NCBI GenBank assembly: GCA_947462335.1
Contig: OX381717.1
Location: 50,325,523 to 50,389,522, forward strand
DNA from: Harmothoe impar
Lineage: Eukaryota > Annelida > Polychaeta > Phyllodocida > Polynoidae
Direction of reading: 5' to 3'
Length of the DNA stretch: 64,000 bases
The translations under genes and the position numbers were made by a program. Below the pieces are notes generated by a model. That model was given only the letters and a program-made list of their open reading frames with translations. It ran no database searches and was not told the origin of the DNA. Within the stretch, counting starts at the first letter, position 1. Each line of letters begins with the position of its first letter. Of this stretch, positions 1 to 11,094 are shown piece after piece.

Positions 1-641
1 ATAACTCATCGATAGATAGTTTCACCAATAATTGATTATGGCGCCCTAGTGGAGTCCGGCCTATAGATGCTACATCTTGAGAAAGATTGTTCACATTTGC
101 AGGTGTCTCTTTCGTGTCAATTCTCAAAGGGATTACAAGCCATGAGTTTCATTACTGAAGAGAAACATTAGAGATTCTTAAGAATTGTGAATGTCTCCAA
201 GTTCTTTGGGTGCCATATTTAGCCCTCGAGTTTTACTGTAACGCATGATGAGAACGTCCTGAGAAGTTGACATGAGAGGGGAAAAAAGTATTGTATACCT
301 CACGAAATTCGCTGTCAACAGGTTCTCTGGCCATCTTCCTGCACATTTATCAGGGGGGATCTGAAGAATGTGTCTCCTGACAGAAAACGGTTTATATAGG
401 ACAAGTGAAGACATATAATTTATGGATATATAACCACTGCCATTTTCATTATTTTATCCCATAAATATCAAAGAAGAAATATATTATGGTGGTCAGTCAA
501 AGTCAAACCCAATCAAAGAAGTTCACATTGGCCAGATCTGGTGAGGCACAGCATACGCACGGACACATTATTACTTAATAATTATGAAATTCCGATGGGA
601 TTAGTTTTCCTCATAACTGCATCACCCCTCCCCTCACTTAT
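1..641. other. No gene recognised
   Basis: AT-rich sequence with stop codons in all frames beyond about 80 codons and no recognisable domain. I see no RNA gene. It ends at the left boundary of the inverted-repeat element that starts at 642. Confidence 0.5.
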
Positions 642-2939
642 TAGTCTAGTGAATTAAGGGAAATATACTTTATTTCTGGATAAAAGTACCAAAGTTGGTT
701 TATAGGTAAATAAATATATGTTATTGAATATTTTTCCTTGCTCCAAGCAAAAAGTGTCCTGCAACACTATTTTTGGGTCATTTTCCTGAAAAATGTGAAA
801 GATGACAATAATAATTTTATAAGTTAATCTTTTGCAGGTTTCTAGCATTGAGACCTAATAATATTGCCATAATAGACATTAATTGTCATAAATATGAGAG
901 AATCAGCTCCCAAAAAATGCAATATGGGTGCAAAATTAAAGCTGAAAGGCAAAACTAATTGTGGCTTGATGCTTTCATTTTAATTACTTTCACAAGCTGT
1001 CAATAGTACTTTTTTAACCGCTCATATATTTTAAGGGTGATTCTATGTGTTTTCATGTATGTTATACCCTGTTAGGTTACAAAAGTGGTAGTAGTAGGAT
1101 TATCTAGGAGAGATATGTGATCAATCTATATGGAATGGGTATTGCAGCAGAACACCGCAAACGAAGGGCTGCAGCCACCACAAGTGAACTGCAGTTGTCA
1201 CACTGGGGGGTTTGGGGGCATGCCCCCTCAAGACAATTTTGAATTTATAGCCTTCAAATAGTCCATTCTTATGAATTTTGCACACACTTTATGAAAGGTC
1301 TGATCTATATCTAGCCTCTATCATTTGGTTTGGGATTTTTTTGGAGGGAGAGATCCTTTGGAAAAAATACTTTTGTCACCTGAAGGCATGCCACCCACCT
1401 ATAACATATATTTGAACACATTGAGAAGGAGGGAGTGGCATTGAGGGGAAAGAAGGGGTGCGGTTGGAGAGCTTAATTGAACTTGTGGACCTTTTATAAA
1501 AACTTAAGGTCACATATAAAGTTGCAAGCAGGGTACAGCGAGCTTGGTACCCACAGGATATTTTCAAGATCTAGAGGCAAAAGGTTTCTTTCTGGTGGGT
1601 TCTGAGAGCTGTATAGATTCATTTGCAGCCAGCAGTCAGGGGTTGTTTTAGTTGATTTTTCTTTCAAAAAGGAAGACTGTGAATCCACACTCTTTTGTTT
1701 TGCATCCTATTTCCTGAATGTCCTTTTTTTCTAATGCTTCCCTTTCCCTCCAACTGCTTCCCTCTCCCTAGGCTTGAGTGCACAGAGGTTGTAGAGGTCG
1801 TTGAGGCCACAGGGGTAGGCCAGGGGATGGGAGGGGATCTGGAGGGGAGGAGAGTGGACATGGAATGGAAGGTGAGGTTGAGGGATATTGGAGGTGTATG
1901 GTAGGGGAGGGACCACGTCCCGCCTCCATCTTCAAGAAATCCCTCAGCCCGCAGCATGCCCCCCTCCCAAACCTGAGAAGAGCAATGGGGGGAGGGGGGG
2001 TGGCAGAAGGCTTGACAGTGCCCCTGCTCTCGGGGGAATTTGGAAATAACCTGGTACAGGATCTATATAAAATATAGCAAATATTTCTGCACGTTTTGTC
2101 AAAATCACTTCTCAAACATGAGTTAAAACGTATAACTGAAAACAGTCAATAAGCTTTAAATGCATTATGTCCCACAATAAATAGAGAACACTCGCACCAA
2201 CGATTATTTAGAAGAGAATATTCTACATTAAAAGTACCCTAGTGCATTTTGTGGCCTATTTTTCACTCTTTTGCTATCACTGTGCCCCCTGGTGGGCAAA
2301 ACTAGAACTACCCCCCCCCCCCCAGTCACATTTTCCCCCACCTGCTCAGAAATATATGAATCCCCCCTCCAGGAAAAGATACTATCTACTCCCCTGAAAT
2401 ACTTTTCTTAAATTAAGAGCTAGTTTTCCAATCTTTCTTTTCATTCCTTCTCTCCTTTTCCTCTCTCTTTACTCTCCTCTCTCTTTTTTTGTGTTGGGGG
2501 TGGGGGCAATCCTGTTGCATCCCCCCCTTCCCCCTGAATCAGCCTTTTTTCAAATCAAAAGAAACAGCTAAATGAACCTGAAAAATATGGTTTCATGTGA
2601 TCTGACAGTCATCTTTATGAAGGGCAGACATCTTGAATTTTTAATGCATGATTTAGATTTGGATATTAACCTACATTTATAGTTACCAGTTAAGCATCTT
2701 GTATGGTTTCAGCCCTAAATATTTCTATAAAAGTTCTACAAATTAAGATTTCCTGTTTATTTCAATGATTTTGATGATCACATTTCAAAATGGCTGAAAA
2801 ACGGTGATAGCATGGAAATTTCTTTTGGAGCAAGGAAAAAAGTGAAAGTTCTTGGTTCAAACCATGTGTAAAAAACTTTTGGCACTTTTATCCAGTAATA
2901 AAGTATAATGCCAATTCGTTCCCTTAATTCACTAGACTA
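642..2939. mobile_element. 2.3 kb non-autonomous DNA element with long inverted ends
   Basis: The left end reads TAGTCTAGTGAATTAAGGGA and the right end, read on the minus strand, repeats it. The similarity continues inward for about 200 bp: TATACTTTATT.CTGGATAAAAGT, then TTTTTCCTTGCTCC. The trinucleotide TAT flanks both ends (639-641 and 2940-2942), a plausible target duplication. The interior contains GC-rich and poly-C stretches but no ORF resembling a transposase, so the element is non-autonomous or decayed. A diverged copy of one arm occurs at 15486-15640. I do not recognise the superfamily. Confidence 0.65.
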
Positions 2940-3066
2940 TATATCATGGTGCAGTGTGCATTGATATTATTGGTAGGTTCTGCTCATTGCCAACAGGGGG
3001 CGACACACGTCACCTTACAGTTTGATGATGCATATAAAGCAATATGGCTGTTTCTTCCCATGTTAC

Positions 3067-3171
<105 letters not shown>

Positions 3172-3270
3172 GGACAACTAATGACTAGTTTAGAGAGTTA
3201 TAACATCCATCAACCTTTTCAGCCAAATTCTATCTCCATCTGCCCTAAATAACCCGATTTTATTCAGGCC

Positions 3271-3364
3271 GGTCAGAGCTGGCACCTGGTCAGAGCTGGC
3301 ACCCGGTCAGAGCTGGCACCCGGTCAGAGACAAAAACATTGGCCCATGGTCGTGAGACACAGCC
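3271..3364. mobile_element. One-arm remnant of the GGTCAGAGACGGCACC palindromic element
   Basis: Four GGTCAGAG units, three of them followed by CTGGCACC, then CAAAAACATTGGCCCATGGTCGTGAGACACAGCC. This matches one arm of the complete elements at 9383-9713 and 20008-20636. The opposite arm is absent, so this is a truncated or single-arm copy. Confidence 0.7.
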
Positions 3365-5060
3365 TTGAATTATAATATTGTACCAGGTCGGCTGGAAAAC
3401 AGTCCAGGTCGCCAGGTCGCTTTTTACCCCTCTGGAGCCACTAATTATAAGTATGCTTATCTATTATGCAAGTCCTTTGCTCTATATGTCAACTTAACGT
3501 TCGGCTGGTCAAATGACAGATAGCCATCTGATAACCTATTGGTAGCTAGTAGAAAGGCAGCATATGTTATTACAGTGCATACAATGACGTAATCTCCTCA
3601 GCCTAAGCATGTGTTGACTCTTATTATCGCCCACGTCCAGTCACAGTATCAGCCCCAGAGTTTGCCCCATCTCCACCACTGCCGGGAATCATCTCTGACA
3701 TGCAGATACTCTGGGATATACAGCAGTAGTCCTCAGAACTAGCCGTTTTGCTAGCAGTATGTGGGGAGCCCTTGGTGTTACCCCATGGTTTATGTTGATT
3801 TTAAGAAAGGGCTATATGTCCCTTGTCGATTTTAAGAAATGGGGATAGATATGTGCCTCTACATGAATACTCAATCGTTTTAAGGCATCACCGTGTTACT
3901 TTTTAGGAGAAACAGAGCTCGTCACTGCATCACTTTTTAGGGGAGAATAGAGCGTGTCACATTTATTATGCCTCTAGGATTACATGTATACAGCAACTTT
4001 TGGAAATATTATGTCTATTATTTTAAAACATATTGCATCATAGGGTTCGAATTTAAGACTTTAGGCCAAATCAAAAAGAAAAGAAGGGGATGTGGCCAAT
4101 CACAGGATATACTGCCTTTTGATTGGGCTAAAGTAAAACAATAATAGTTATTGTACCACTCGCTCGACTGGTATTTTCCCCACACCACTATTCATACACC
4201 ACACCCCGGTGATGATTCAGAGAATGAGTCTACATCCCCAAGGGGGTCTACATAGGACTGCCTACTTCCGGTCCAATGCTTTAACACAGGTCTTGTTAGC
4301 CTCTGTATGGTTGTCGGCCTTATCAGTGGCCTCACACCTGCCAGCCACCGCAACAATAGCCAGGTCAGGTGTTATCACTCCTACCTGATAGCTGACACGT
4401 GGACAATTAGTATCTCCTTTCATTGTTGTACACTTGAGGACTATTGCTATTGTCATAATAATATTATGTTTTTGTATTCTCCTCTTATTGTGTACATACA
4501 TGGAGATAGCAACACTGTTGGGTGTAAACTGGGATAGTAAAGTGCATCTATACCGAAGGCAGAATTGAGAGTTGGGTAATGTCAAAAAGATCTTGGGCAG
4601 AAATAATACGTTCATGCATTGATAGGAATTTTCGCTTAGATAAACTGATTTTGTCTTGGCATAAAAGCTGCTAAATCATTTTGACTAGCTTTTTTTTGAG
4701 TAGAAAAGGAAAATTGACATTTAAAACAGTCATGATCTGAAGGATCCAGCATATTTTACCCAAGTTAACCTGAATCACACAAAACCTGTGTCTTGCCTTA
4801 TGTAGTACCCTAAATACCTGTACACTCATGCTAGGGGTCATAGCAAGGCAGTGCAGATCAGAGTAGGTTAAAATGGTGATAAAACGTGACTAATCTATGG
4901 AGAAGATATCTCTAGATATATAAATAGGCTATAGATTACTAAAGAACAACTCTACTGTACGCTTGATACTTACACCTTAGGGTATCTGTATTAAACACAT
5001 GTTTAATTTGTTAGTATTTATTATCTTAATTAAAGAGAACCACTTTGCAGTGCATGATAT
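3365..5060. other. No gene recognised
   Basis: Unique-looking AT-rich sequence. The longest open frame (4262-4615, minus) has no recognisable motif and no splice context that would make it an exon. Short phrases such as GTCGATTTTAAGAAATG (about 3823-3842) recur loosely near 12960-12980. Confidence 0.5.
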
Positions 5061-5219
5061 ACACTCTAAACAAAAAGAGTAACACACTTTCTACTCAACT
5101 CTCTTACACACTTTTCAGATCAATACACTTAGCAAAAGTGTGTAGTTTGCTACAAAAAGAGTGTGTTAAGATTGGCTGCAAAAAAACGCGTGTAAACGTG
5201 ACACACGTTTATTAGAGTG
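5061..5219. mobile_element. Short inverted-repeat element (about 159 bp)
   Basis: The left end ACACTCTAAAC is mirrored by the right end (minus strand CACTCTAATAAACGTGTGTC). The interior is rich in AGAGTGTGT/ACACACT words on both strands, as in a small MITE. ATAT-like sequence flanks both sides, but the target duplication is not certain. Confidence 0.45.
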
Positions 5220-5524
5220 AAATATATATTTGTTTTCTTTGGTTTCTGAATGTTTTTCAATTCTTAAGTTACATTATCATCTGGTATCATAATTTGTAAT
5301 TCAAGGGTTATAACTCTGACTGGTAATACTCCTTTACCTGGTCACCTTCATGCTATGATTGAAGTTAGATGTGTATATCTCAAAACTAATAATTTAATTT
5401 ATATCTGAAGATCCCTGGAAATTGCATCATGAGTTACAGGTCACAGAATTGGATTTTCTTTTATACTGGAAATTGAGGTATCACACTGTAAATTGACTGT
5501 GCCAATTGAGCAGGTTTTTTACCC

Positions 5525-5720
5525 TTTTCTTTAGAAGGGCAGCATACTGCTTTGCCCCTTACCAGCATAATGCATGAATGCAGCCCGGGCCTCTATTCAC
5601 CAGGACTACAATCATGATCATATTGACCCTTCAGGGGTGTATAAATCTTGTGGTTGGCATGGTAAGCAGACATACCAGGGCTGAATTCATGCATTATTAC
5701 CATTGTGCAATAAAGTAGTA
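5525..5720. repeat. Copy of the CTTTAAGGGC/TGCATGAATGCAGCCC palindromic family
   Basis: Contains GCATAATGCATGAATGCAGCCCGGGC, CTATTCACCAGGACTAC and, in inverted orientation, ACCAGGGCTGAATTCATGCATTATTACC followed by CAGTCCTTTAAAGCCC. The same words occur in the other family members listed here. The copy is diverged, so its limits are approximate. Confidence 0.55.
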
Positions 5721-5852
5721 GACAGTCCTTTAAAGCCCTTTGTAAGCATGTTGAATAATGCTCCTTCTGAAGATTAATTATTAGGTAATCCTGCACTCGT
5801 GTATATATATATACTATATCAACCCACTAACGTATGGCACAGTTAAGTTGTC

Positions 5853-5928
5853 GGATGAGGATGTAACTCAGCGGTAGAGCACTGGCCCATGGGTCTAGTG
5901 GTTGTAGGTTCGAATCCCGCTTTCCCCA
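5853..5928 (+). ncRNA. tRNA-like sequence (tRNA pseudogene or SINE head)
   Basis: An A-box-like TAACTCAGCGGTAGAGC (5864-5880) is followed, at tRNA-like spacing, by a perfect RNA polymerase III B box GGTTCGAATCC (5907-5917). The acceptor ends (GGATGAG and CTTTCCC) pair poorly. The anticodon loop lacks the usual T33, so a functional tRNA is unlikely. The best reading is a tRNA pseudogene or the promoter head of a SINE. No A-rich tail is obvious downstream. Confidence 0.5.
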
Positions 5929-5960
5929 GATGACTCTTCCGCGACATTGATTATACTTTA

Positions 5961-6140
5961 CACCTACAGCCAATAAGTAGATATCCCTGAATGTCTATGG
6001 TACTCACCAAGTGTCCTTACACCCCCTGAATTCACACTGATCACTTTGGGAACTCTACTAATGAAGATTGTAAACTATCAGGCACGATGCTGGTCTGGTC
6101 ATGCAATATAGTAGCTAGATAAGTCAGTGATAAGCAGTGG
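5961..6140 (+). repeat. Direct duplication, copy 1
   Basis: Shares a colinear series of words with 6567-6760: CCAATAAGTAGATATC, TGTCTATGGTACT, CCAAGTGTCCTTA, CCCCCTGAATTCACACT, ACTAATGAAGATT and GATGCTGGTCTGGTCA. The two copies are about 606 bp apart in the same orientation, with small indels. Confidence 0.8.
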
Positions 6141-6566
6141 CGGATATAGAGGGTGATCTTTAGCAGGATATCTAAGTTTATACATCAGCATGAAATATTG
6201 CTTCTTCATCTTTTTTCCCATCACTTCTTAGCATATTTGTCTCAGTATAGAATATAGTAGAGTATGGCAGCAATGTTTCACAGATTGGAAATTTGAATTA
6301 AAATGTGGTCATGATTACTGAAGTAAAATGACAAAAAGAAATACTATTTGCAATTTATCTCAAGGATTGTATGAGAGAGCTCAACATCATGAATTACAAG
6401 CCAGGTATATGGACGTTATCACTTAATTGTGTTAAGCATGATACATAGCAGTTCCTCTCATCTGGATTCTTAACCTCAAGAGGTGTACATGTTGGCACAA
6501 TATTTTATTCTTCTTTTAAATCGTTTATTTCTATTTGATCTCCCATGGTATATTGGTCATATAACA

Positions 6567-6760
6567 CACCTATAACCAATAAGTAGATATCACTGGATGT
6601 CTATGGTACTTCCCAAGTGTCCTTATACCCCCTGAATTCACACTTATCAATGCTAGAACTACTAATGAAGATTATAAACTATCTATATCAGCCAGGATGC
6701 TGGTCTGGTCACGGAGTGAGTGCATAGTAGATACTTATGTTAGTGATAACTGGATGGGCC
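6567..6760 (+). repeat. Direct duplication, copy 2
   Basis: Second copy of the unit at 5961-6140. It is slightly longer because of indels near TATCTATATCAGCC and GGAGTGAGTGC. This could be a local tandem duplication with spacer, or two insertions of an unrecognised element. Confidence 0.8.
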
Positions 6761-6861
6761 ACCTCTTCACATTTACTATAGTGTGACCGATTGGGGATAC
6801 AGAGCAAATGGGGACCCTCTCAACCCTTTTCACAGCTTATACCAATACAAATAATGGCTTC

Positions 6862-6920
6862 TTTCACCCAATCATTGTGGGTGAAATATATATAACTATA
6901 ACATATATGTTATAGTTATA
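6862..6920. repeat. Two adjacent perfect inverted repeats
   Basis: TTTCACCC (6862-6869) pairs with GGGTGAAA (6879-6886) across a 9-base loop. Immediately after it, 6891-6920 is a perfect 30-bp palindrome centred on ACATATATGT. Both would extrude as hairpins. Confidence 0.9.
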
Positions 6921-7429
6921 AGTTCAATATGATGATTGTTTCCTTGTAAGTCTACTCTCTGATTCTGTCTTACCTTTCCCTTCAATCTTTAGTATGATTG
7001 ACAATATATCATTATTTGTCTCTAGTATAATTCACTTCATATCAAGACTACCTTGACTAGATTTATGTTTGCTCATGTTTGACTGTCCACTGCGGCTGGC
7101 ATCTGCATAGCTGGAGAGGGCAAAATAAGAATTTGTAGAGTTCGAATACCCTAGGATACACCTATCTGAAGGCTTAATACTATCTGAAGGTATAACATCT
7201 ATTGGTACCCTGGCCCATAGCCCTCTTCCTATATTGAGGTGGATACAATCTTGCTCCTGATATAAGTATAGGTGAGGGATACATTCCTTGAAAAGATATT
7301 ATAGGCACACATAACCATTTCCAAATACGTGTGGATAGACTGGGAGCAGGAGTGCATAGGTAGAGGGGGAGGGGAGGGGACAGGTATAACGCCCACACTC
7401 CACATGTGAGAATTTAAGAGTGGTGATGT

Positions 7430-7690
7430 AATTTGACAGTATTATTCTCGATGAGAGGGGAATAGGGGCATTGAGGGAGATGGATAGAGGGGTGAAAACG
7501 GTAGGATGAGAGAAATAAAGAGAAGAGGGAAGGTAGGTAGGGAGGAGAAGAAGGCAGGCAGCAAGAAGATAGGCATTCAGAGGTAGGCAGATAGGTAGAC
7601 AGGGGTTGAATGGGGGAGGCAGTGAGGAATAGAGGGGTGAAGCAAGTGAGGAATGGAGGCAGCCATGGATGGGCAAGGGAACGAAGGGTG
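7430..7690. repeat. Purine-rich low-complexity tract
   Basis: A and G dominate the + strand, with AGGTAGGTAGGGAGG, GGCAGGCAGC and AGGTAGGCAGATAGGTAG words. The 125-residue minus-strand frame (7299-7676) is Leu/Pro/Ser-rich because of this bias and is not taken as a gene. Confidence 0.75.
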
Positions 7691-7829
7691 AGCCAGACAG
7701 GAGGAGATATTCCCAGCTGATCCCCTTATCTTCTCCTTGTCTCTATCAACTGGATTATTGATATCCTATGAATTAACATTGGGTATAATAGATAATATCA
7801 GCTTACTATCTTTTGAACCAAAGCATAAC

Positions 7830-7932
7830 TGATCATTCTCGATGAGAGGGATCAGGCCTGGGATCATTGCGCGAGGCCGTATAGGCTAAGGGCAGTGATC
7901 TCAGGCCTAGCCCGGCATTGAGGGAATGATCA
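7830..7932. mobile_element. Short palindromic element
   Basis: The left end TGATCATTCTCGATGAGAGG is mirrored by the right end (GCATTGAGGGAATGATCA). Internal GATCAGGCCTGGGATCATTGC is mirrored by GCAGTGATCTCAGGCCTAGC. The outer words (ATTCTCGATGAGAGGG and GGCATTGAGGGA) also occur back to back at 7442-7477, as if an internally deleted copy lies there. Confidence 0.55.
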
Positions 7933-8361
7933 AGGTTCTCCCATAGCAATTTCGTTATAGTTTGCATAATAATGATAATTTCAAAATAGCATTATATTCA
8001 ACCAGAATACTGCCCTATTCAAACACAAACAACCACTTGGCAGTGCCTCATTTTGGTTCACATGGGCGTCAATGAGATCACCCTGCCGTGCTGCCTATAC
8101 TACTATGGTAGAGCCAAAGACCACAAGGGTGGACCTTGGCTTTAAGCAATGTTAAGCCCATGAGGCGAGAGTGCGGAGGGGGAGGGAGGCAGTGGAGGAG
8201 GGGGAGGGGAGGGAGATAGTCCCTGGTTAGTACAAGGACCAAGTGGTAGCTGTGGCCACCCTTGGCCGTCCAGAGTCTACTGTAGTAGATACCCTGGACA
8301 CTGCAGAGACAGACTCAGCTGGTCCCCCCACCTCACCACCACCAACTCCACCACCACCTAC

Positions 8362-9917
8362 GGGAATGGTCATTTTCTAACAATAGGGGTGGATTTTCAG
8401 CATGCTAAATTCCCGTCCTCACGCCAGGGAGTCCATTGATTATTTTTCCTTTCTGCACACACCCCTTCCCCCACAACCCCAGTAGCAACTGCTGGCTTCA
8501 AATATATTATTGCTACAAGCCACTTTTAGCTATATGAAGTAGATATGGTACAAGTGAGTTGCTGTATGGGTGTATTAAGCCAAGGACAGGGTAACTGCCC
8601 AAGGTGCCAGCCGAGGATAATTAACATTGTCGAAGGTGTATAACACTTATAATGCCACTACTCACATGTGACTTATGTATATACCCAGTGATTGGTTTGT
8701 GATTTGTTTGTGCAGAAAGGCAGTTTTGTTTGTTCAGCCAGTCAACGGTGGTATAATAATATTTTTTTTGCATTTTTTGCTAAAAAAAATAAGGTGTGAA
8801 ATTTGCCTGACAGGCCTAGCTCAAAAGAGTGCACAGACAAATATCCTAGGAATGCCTTATCTTAATCTTAATCTTAAGTCTTAATAATACTCACCACATA
8901 TAGATGGTACCACTATATATCCAGTGTTACATTTACCATGACACAGTTCATGTGTAGTTGTCTCAGTAAGATTTTTAAAAGATTTAAAAAAAACACTTTT
9001 CAAGTTCACTTGTAGTCTTAAAAATGTCTTTAGAAATGTTAGAAATCTTTTTTTTAAGATTTTTAAGACATTAAGCTTTTTCAAGTTCTTGTGGATCCTC
9101 TGCAGCTTTGACCCATGAAGGATAGTCTTTATTGTTAACTAACATATCATTGGGGTCTCTGCTCCCAACCCCCCTTTTTCCCTTCTTTAGTGACAGCGAA
9201 ACCCAGTTTATACCCTTTTAAGATAAGACATAATCATTTTAGACTACATATCAACTGTGTAAAGGCAAATGTTGGGAGCCAGATTCAGACTGCATAATTA
9301 TATATACATATAGTGGTGCCATCTATAGTTGGTGAATAGTATAAAGCCTTTAAACAAATCACAAACCAATCACTGGGTATATGGCTCTGTCTCACGACCT
9401 TGAGCCAATGTTTCTGTCTCTGACCGGGTGCCGTCTCTGACCAGGTGCCGTCTCTGACCGGGTGCCGTCTCTGACCTGGTGTCAGAAAAAAGTGCTTTTT
9501 AAATTTTAACCTATAGTCATATGTATAAGGATTTGTAAAAACTTTATGGCACCTGTTACGTAATTATTATTAGCCTCCTGCTGTTGGTAGAACATAACTC
9601 ATCTCCAAAAGTGACATCCGGTCAGAGACGGCACCCGGTCAGAGACGGCACCTGGTCAGAGACGGCACCCGGTCAGAGACAAAAAGATTGGCTCAAGGTC
9701 GTGAGACACAGCCCTATGTCATATAAGTCACACGTGAGTAGCAGCATAAGTGTTATATGCCTTGGACAATGGTAATTATCCTCGGCTGGCACCTTAGGTA
9801 TAGTTTCCCTGTCCTTGGCTTATAACACTCATACAGCAACTCACTTGTACCATATCTACTTCATATAGCTAAATATATTTGAAGCCCCTTCCCCCTTGTT
9901 AAATAATGACCATTCCC
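8362..9917. mobile_element. 1.56 kb large palindromic (foldback-type) element
   Basis: The left arm (8362-8712) contains GGGAATGGTCATT, ATATGAAGTAGATATGGTAC, AAGCCAAGGACAGGG, GCCAGCCGAGGATAATTA and CAGTGATTGGTTTGTGATT. The right arm carries the same words in reverse order on the minus strand, down to 9340. The right arm is split by a separate element at 9383-9713. The spacer (about 8713-9340) has no coding signal. A lone arm occurs at 58570-58742. Confidence 0.8.
9383..9713. mobile_element. Nested 331-bp palindromic element with tandem-repeat arms
   Basis: The ends are GGCTCTGTCTCACGACC and its mirror. Each arm holds about four tandem 17-bp units of the GGTCAGAGACGGCACCC type in opposite orientation, around a core containing TAATTATTATTAGCCTCCTGC. 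It is flanked by ATAT (9379-9382) and CTAT (9714-9717). The intact left arm of the host palindrome (8680-8710) supplies the uninterrupted pre-insertion site, which proves this is an insertion. A second complete copy is at 20008-20636. Confidence 0.85.
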
Positions 9918-11007
9918 TTGCCACCACCTGTAGCAGCACCACCTCACCTGTGGCCAGGTATCCACCAGGTCCATCTGCCATTACCTCACCTTACCAGGAG
10001 GCAATCCCCACCATCCACGTAGCAGCCAGGTGAGACCCCTACACTCTGACTATTGGACATTTATTATTGTTATTTAGGCCTATCATGCTATTATTTAGGC
10101 CTATTGTGTAATTATTAGCTCAGAGAGTGTAATGCAAATGACATACTTTGGTACCAGTTGGTACCAGTTGGTACTTACTTTAGGCTACTTAATTTAGGGA
10201 ATAGGGCAGTGTCTACTCTGAATTAGACATAATTTCTGATAACATAGGCTTGTATTATAACTGATAGCATATACCCTATAGCTGGCCTGTTACTATTTAG
10301 ACTTGAATATAATGGTGAAATTGTTGATAGGTGTGTTACACTTAGGACCTTAATTCAAGCTTTAGGCGCCTGGATGATACTGCCTGAGATTATTCTGTGG
10401 GATTAAGCCGGCTGTGATAAGCAGAAGCTAACTAGATCTAGCTCTATTACACTATATGGACATGATCGTTCCTTTATGATATCATGCAGTATAGCAATAG
10501 GGAATCTAGGATAGTACACAATAGTGGTAGATGTAGGATGTTTAGATAATCGTAAAAATATAAATAAAAGTATATGGCATTATGGCCATCGTCTACTGAG
10601 CTTGAGTTTGAATTTTTATTTGGCATTGATAGTCACATATCATGGGGCATTTCTTAATTATTGCCAACTGTACAACAAGATTCATCAAGTCTTATCAGTA
10701 CACATAATATTATGTATGTTCTGATTTTGATACAAGGTTCATATTATGTCAAATGTTTGACATCTTAACAATCTAGATCATGATGGGTTCAAACGGACCC
10801 TAATCGGCCGATGACTATAGGAGATCCATGGACTTAATGGACCCAGTGGACAGTGGCCTTCAAAAAGTCCACTCTCCAATAACCATACACAATCTCAGCT
10901 TGAATGCTGAAGCCATTTGCATAGTATAGGTTAATCTTCAGTGGAGAATCATGAGCCACAATAATTTAAAGGTCATATAATGCTTTAAAGTGGCAAGCAA
11001 CCATGGT

Positions 11008-11094
11008 GAGTAGGCTCGCCAGGGCTACATGCATCCATCATGATGACAAAGGACAGAACACATTAAAGTATTATGCAGCCCTTAAAGGGTTAAA
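11008..11094. repeat. Half copy of the CTTTAAGGGC/TGCATCATGACGAC palindromic family
   Basis: GCTCGCCAGGGCTACATGCA, TCATGATGACAAAGGACA, CACATTAAAGTATTATGCAGCCCTTAAAGGGTTAA. This corresponds to the right half of the family palindrome. Confidence 0.75.

Noticed and set aside
4262..4615. 117-residue minus-strand ORF
   Set aside because: No recognisable motif and no splice signals in sensible positions. This length is expected by chance in 64 kb.
5853..5928. Functional tRNA gene
   Set aside because: The A and B boxes are good, but the acceptor and T stems have several mismatches and T33 is missing. Kept only as tRNA-like.
7299..7676. 125-residue minus-strand ORF
   Set aside because: Low-complexity Leu/Pro/Ser composition from a purine-rich tract. 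No known motif.
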